A stretch of DNA of 5,068 bases from Burkholderiaceae bacterium (GTDB taxonomy: Bacteria > Pseudomonadota > Gammaproteobacteria > Burkholderiales > Burkholderiaceae_C), in NCBI GenBank assembly GCA_023262645.1, contig JALRAA010000139.1, positions 1 through 5,068 on the forward strand, written 5' to 3'. The notes below the pieces were generated by a model, which saw nothing but the letters and a program-made list of their open reading frames with translations, was not told where the DNA came from and did not search any database. A program made the translations under genes and the position numbers. Positions 4,886 through 5,068 of the stretch are shown piece after piece. Numbering within the stretch: the stretch's first letter is position 1; each line of letters starts with the position of its first letter.

Positions 4886-5068
4886 GCTACTGAATTTCGC
4901 GATCGCCGTCAACGCGAGGAACGCAAACACCGCCTTAATCGGGAAATCATGGCTCCCGAAGTCCGCGTCAGCGGCCCCAACAATGAAGCCATCGGCATTT
5001 TGAGTCTCGCGGAAGCCCTGCGAATGGCAGGTGAACTGGATGTAGATCTGGTTGAAATTTCACCGACT
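4883..5068 (+). CDS. infC: Translation initiation factor IF3, N-terminal part (3' truncated by window edge)
   Basis: IF3 binds the 30S subunit, keeps it apart from 50S, and proofreads the start codon and initiator tRNA. The 62 codons present begin (M)ATEFRDRRQREERKHRLN with the start ATC read as formyl-methionine. They continue through the conserved REIMAPEVRVSGPNNEAIG and the helix SLAEALRMAGELDVDLVEIS of the IF3 N-terminal domain. The full protein is usually about 170-180 residues, so the linker and C-terminal domain lie outside the window. The gene follows thrS by 75 bp, and rpmI and rplT would be expected next. Naive ATG-based gene finding would start it at 4949 and lose 22 conserved residues. 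The identity is clear; the start is well supported by the good Shine-Dalgarno sequence and the in-frame stop just upstream. Confidence 0.95.
   Translation, partial: MATEFRDRRQREERKHRLNREIMAPEVRVSGPNNEAIGILSLAEALRMAGELDVDLVEISPT

Overview
The window reads as ordinary chromosomal housekeeping DNA from a betaproteobacterium, most likely order Burkholderiales and plausibly Comamonadaceae-like. I base this on the infC N-terminus (ATEFRDRRQREERKHRLNRE), the lysine/alanine-rich histone-like protein fused to a SWIB domain, and the style of the aceA and thrS proteins. Base composition looks moderate, roughly half G+C by eye. I cannot name a genus. I see no mobile elements, CRISPR arrays, rRNA, tRNA genes or phage genes.

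Layout. (1) 2-475, plus strand: the 3' end of clpB, the protein disaggregase, cut by the left window edge. (2) 488-515: a strong A-flanked, T-tailed hairpin that can end transcription in both directions between two convergent genes. (3) 535-1008, minus strand: a small DNA-binding protein with a KKxxA-type tail and a C-terminal SWIB/MDM2 domain. Its tail contains an internal 120-bp-spaced duplication. (4) 1015-1463: a 449-bp AT-rich intergenic region separating two divergent genes. It holds several dyads, including a perfect 10-bp inverted repeat just before aceA. (5) 1464-2786, plus strand: aceA, isocitrate lyase of the glyoxylate bypass, complete and followed by a textbook intrinsic terminator. 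(6) 2805-2899: a short, dense spacer with two terminator-like hairpins in tandem. A consensus -35 box places the thrS promoter so that it overlaps the second hairpin. (7) 2900-4807, plus strand: thrS, threonyl-tRNA synthetase, complete. (8) 4883-5068, plus strand: the first 62 codons of infC (translation initiation factor IF3), starting at a non-canonical ATC codon and cut by the right edge.

How the genes relate. thrS followed by infC is the head of the conserved translation operon thrS-infC-rpmI-rplT(-pheST), which presumably continues to the right. clpB, the SWIB gene and aceA look like separately controlled units, each bounded by its own terminator. The window does not appear to contain a new biological system. 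The most interesting signals are regulatory: the ATC start of infC (the classical IF3 autocontrol device), a triple TTTGCAAG motif ahead of aceA that resembles the sites of RamB/PrpR-type acyl-CoA-responsive regulators, and the overlap of a thrS promoter with a terminator-like hairpin.
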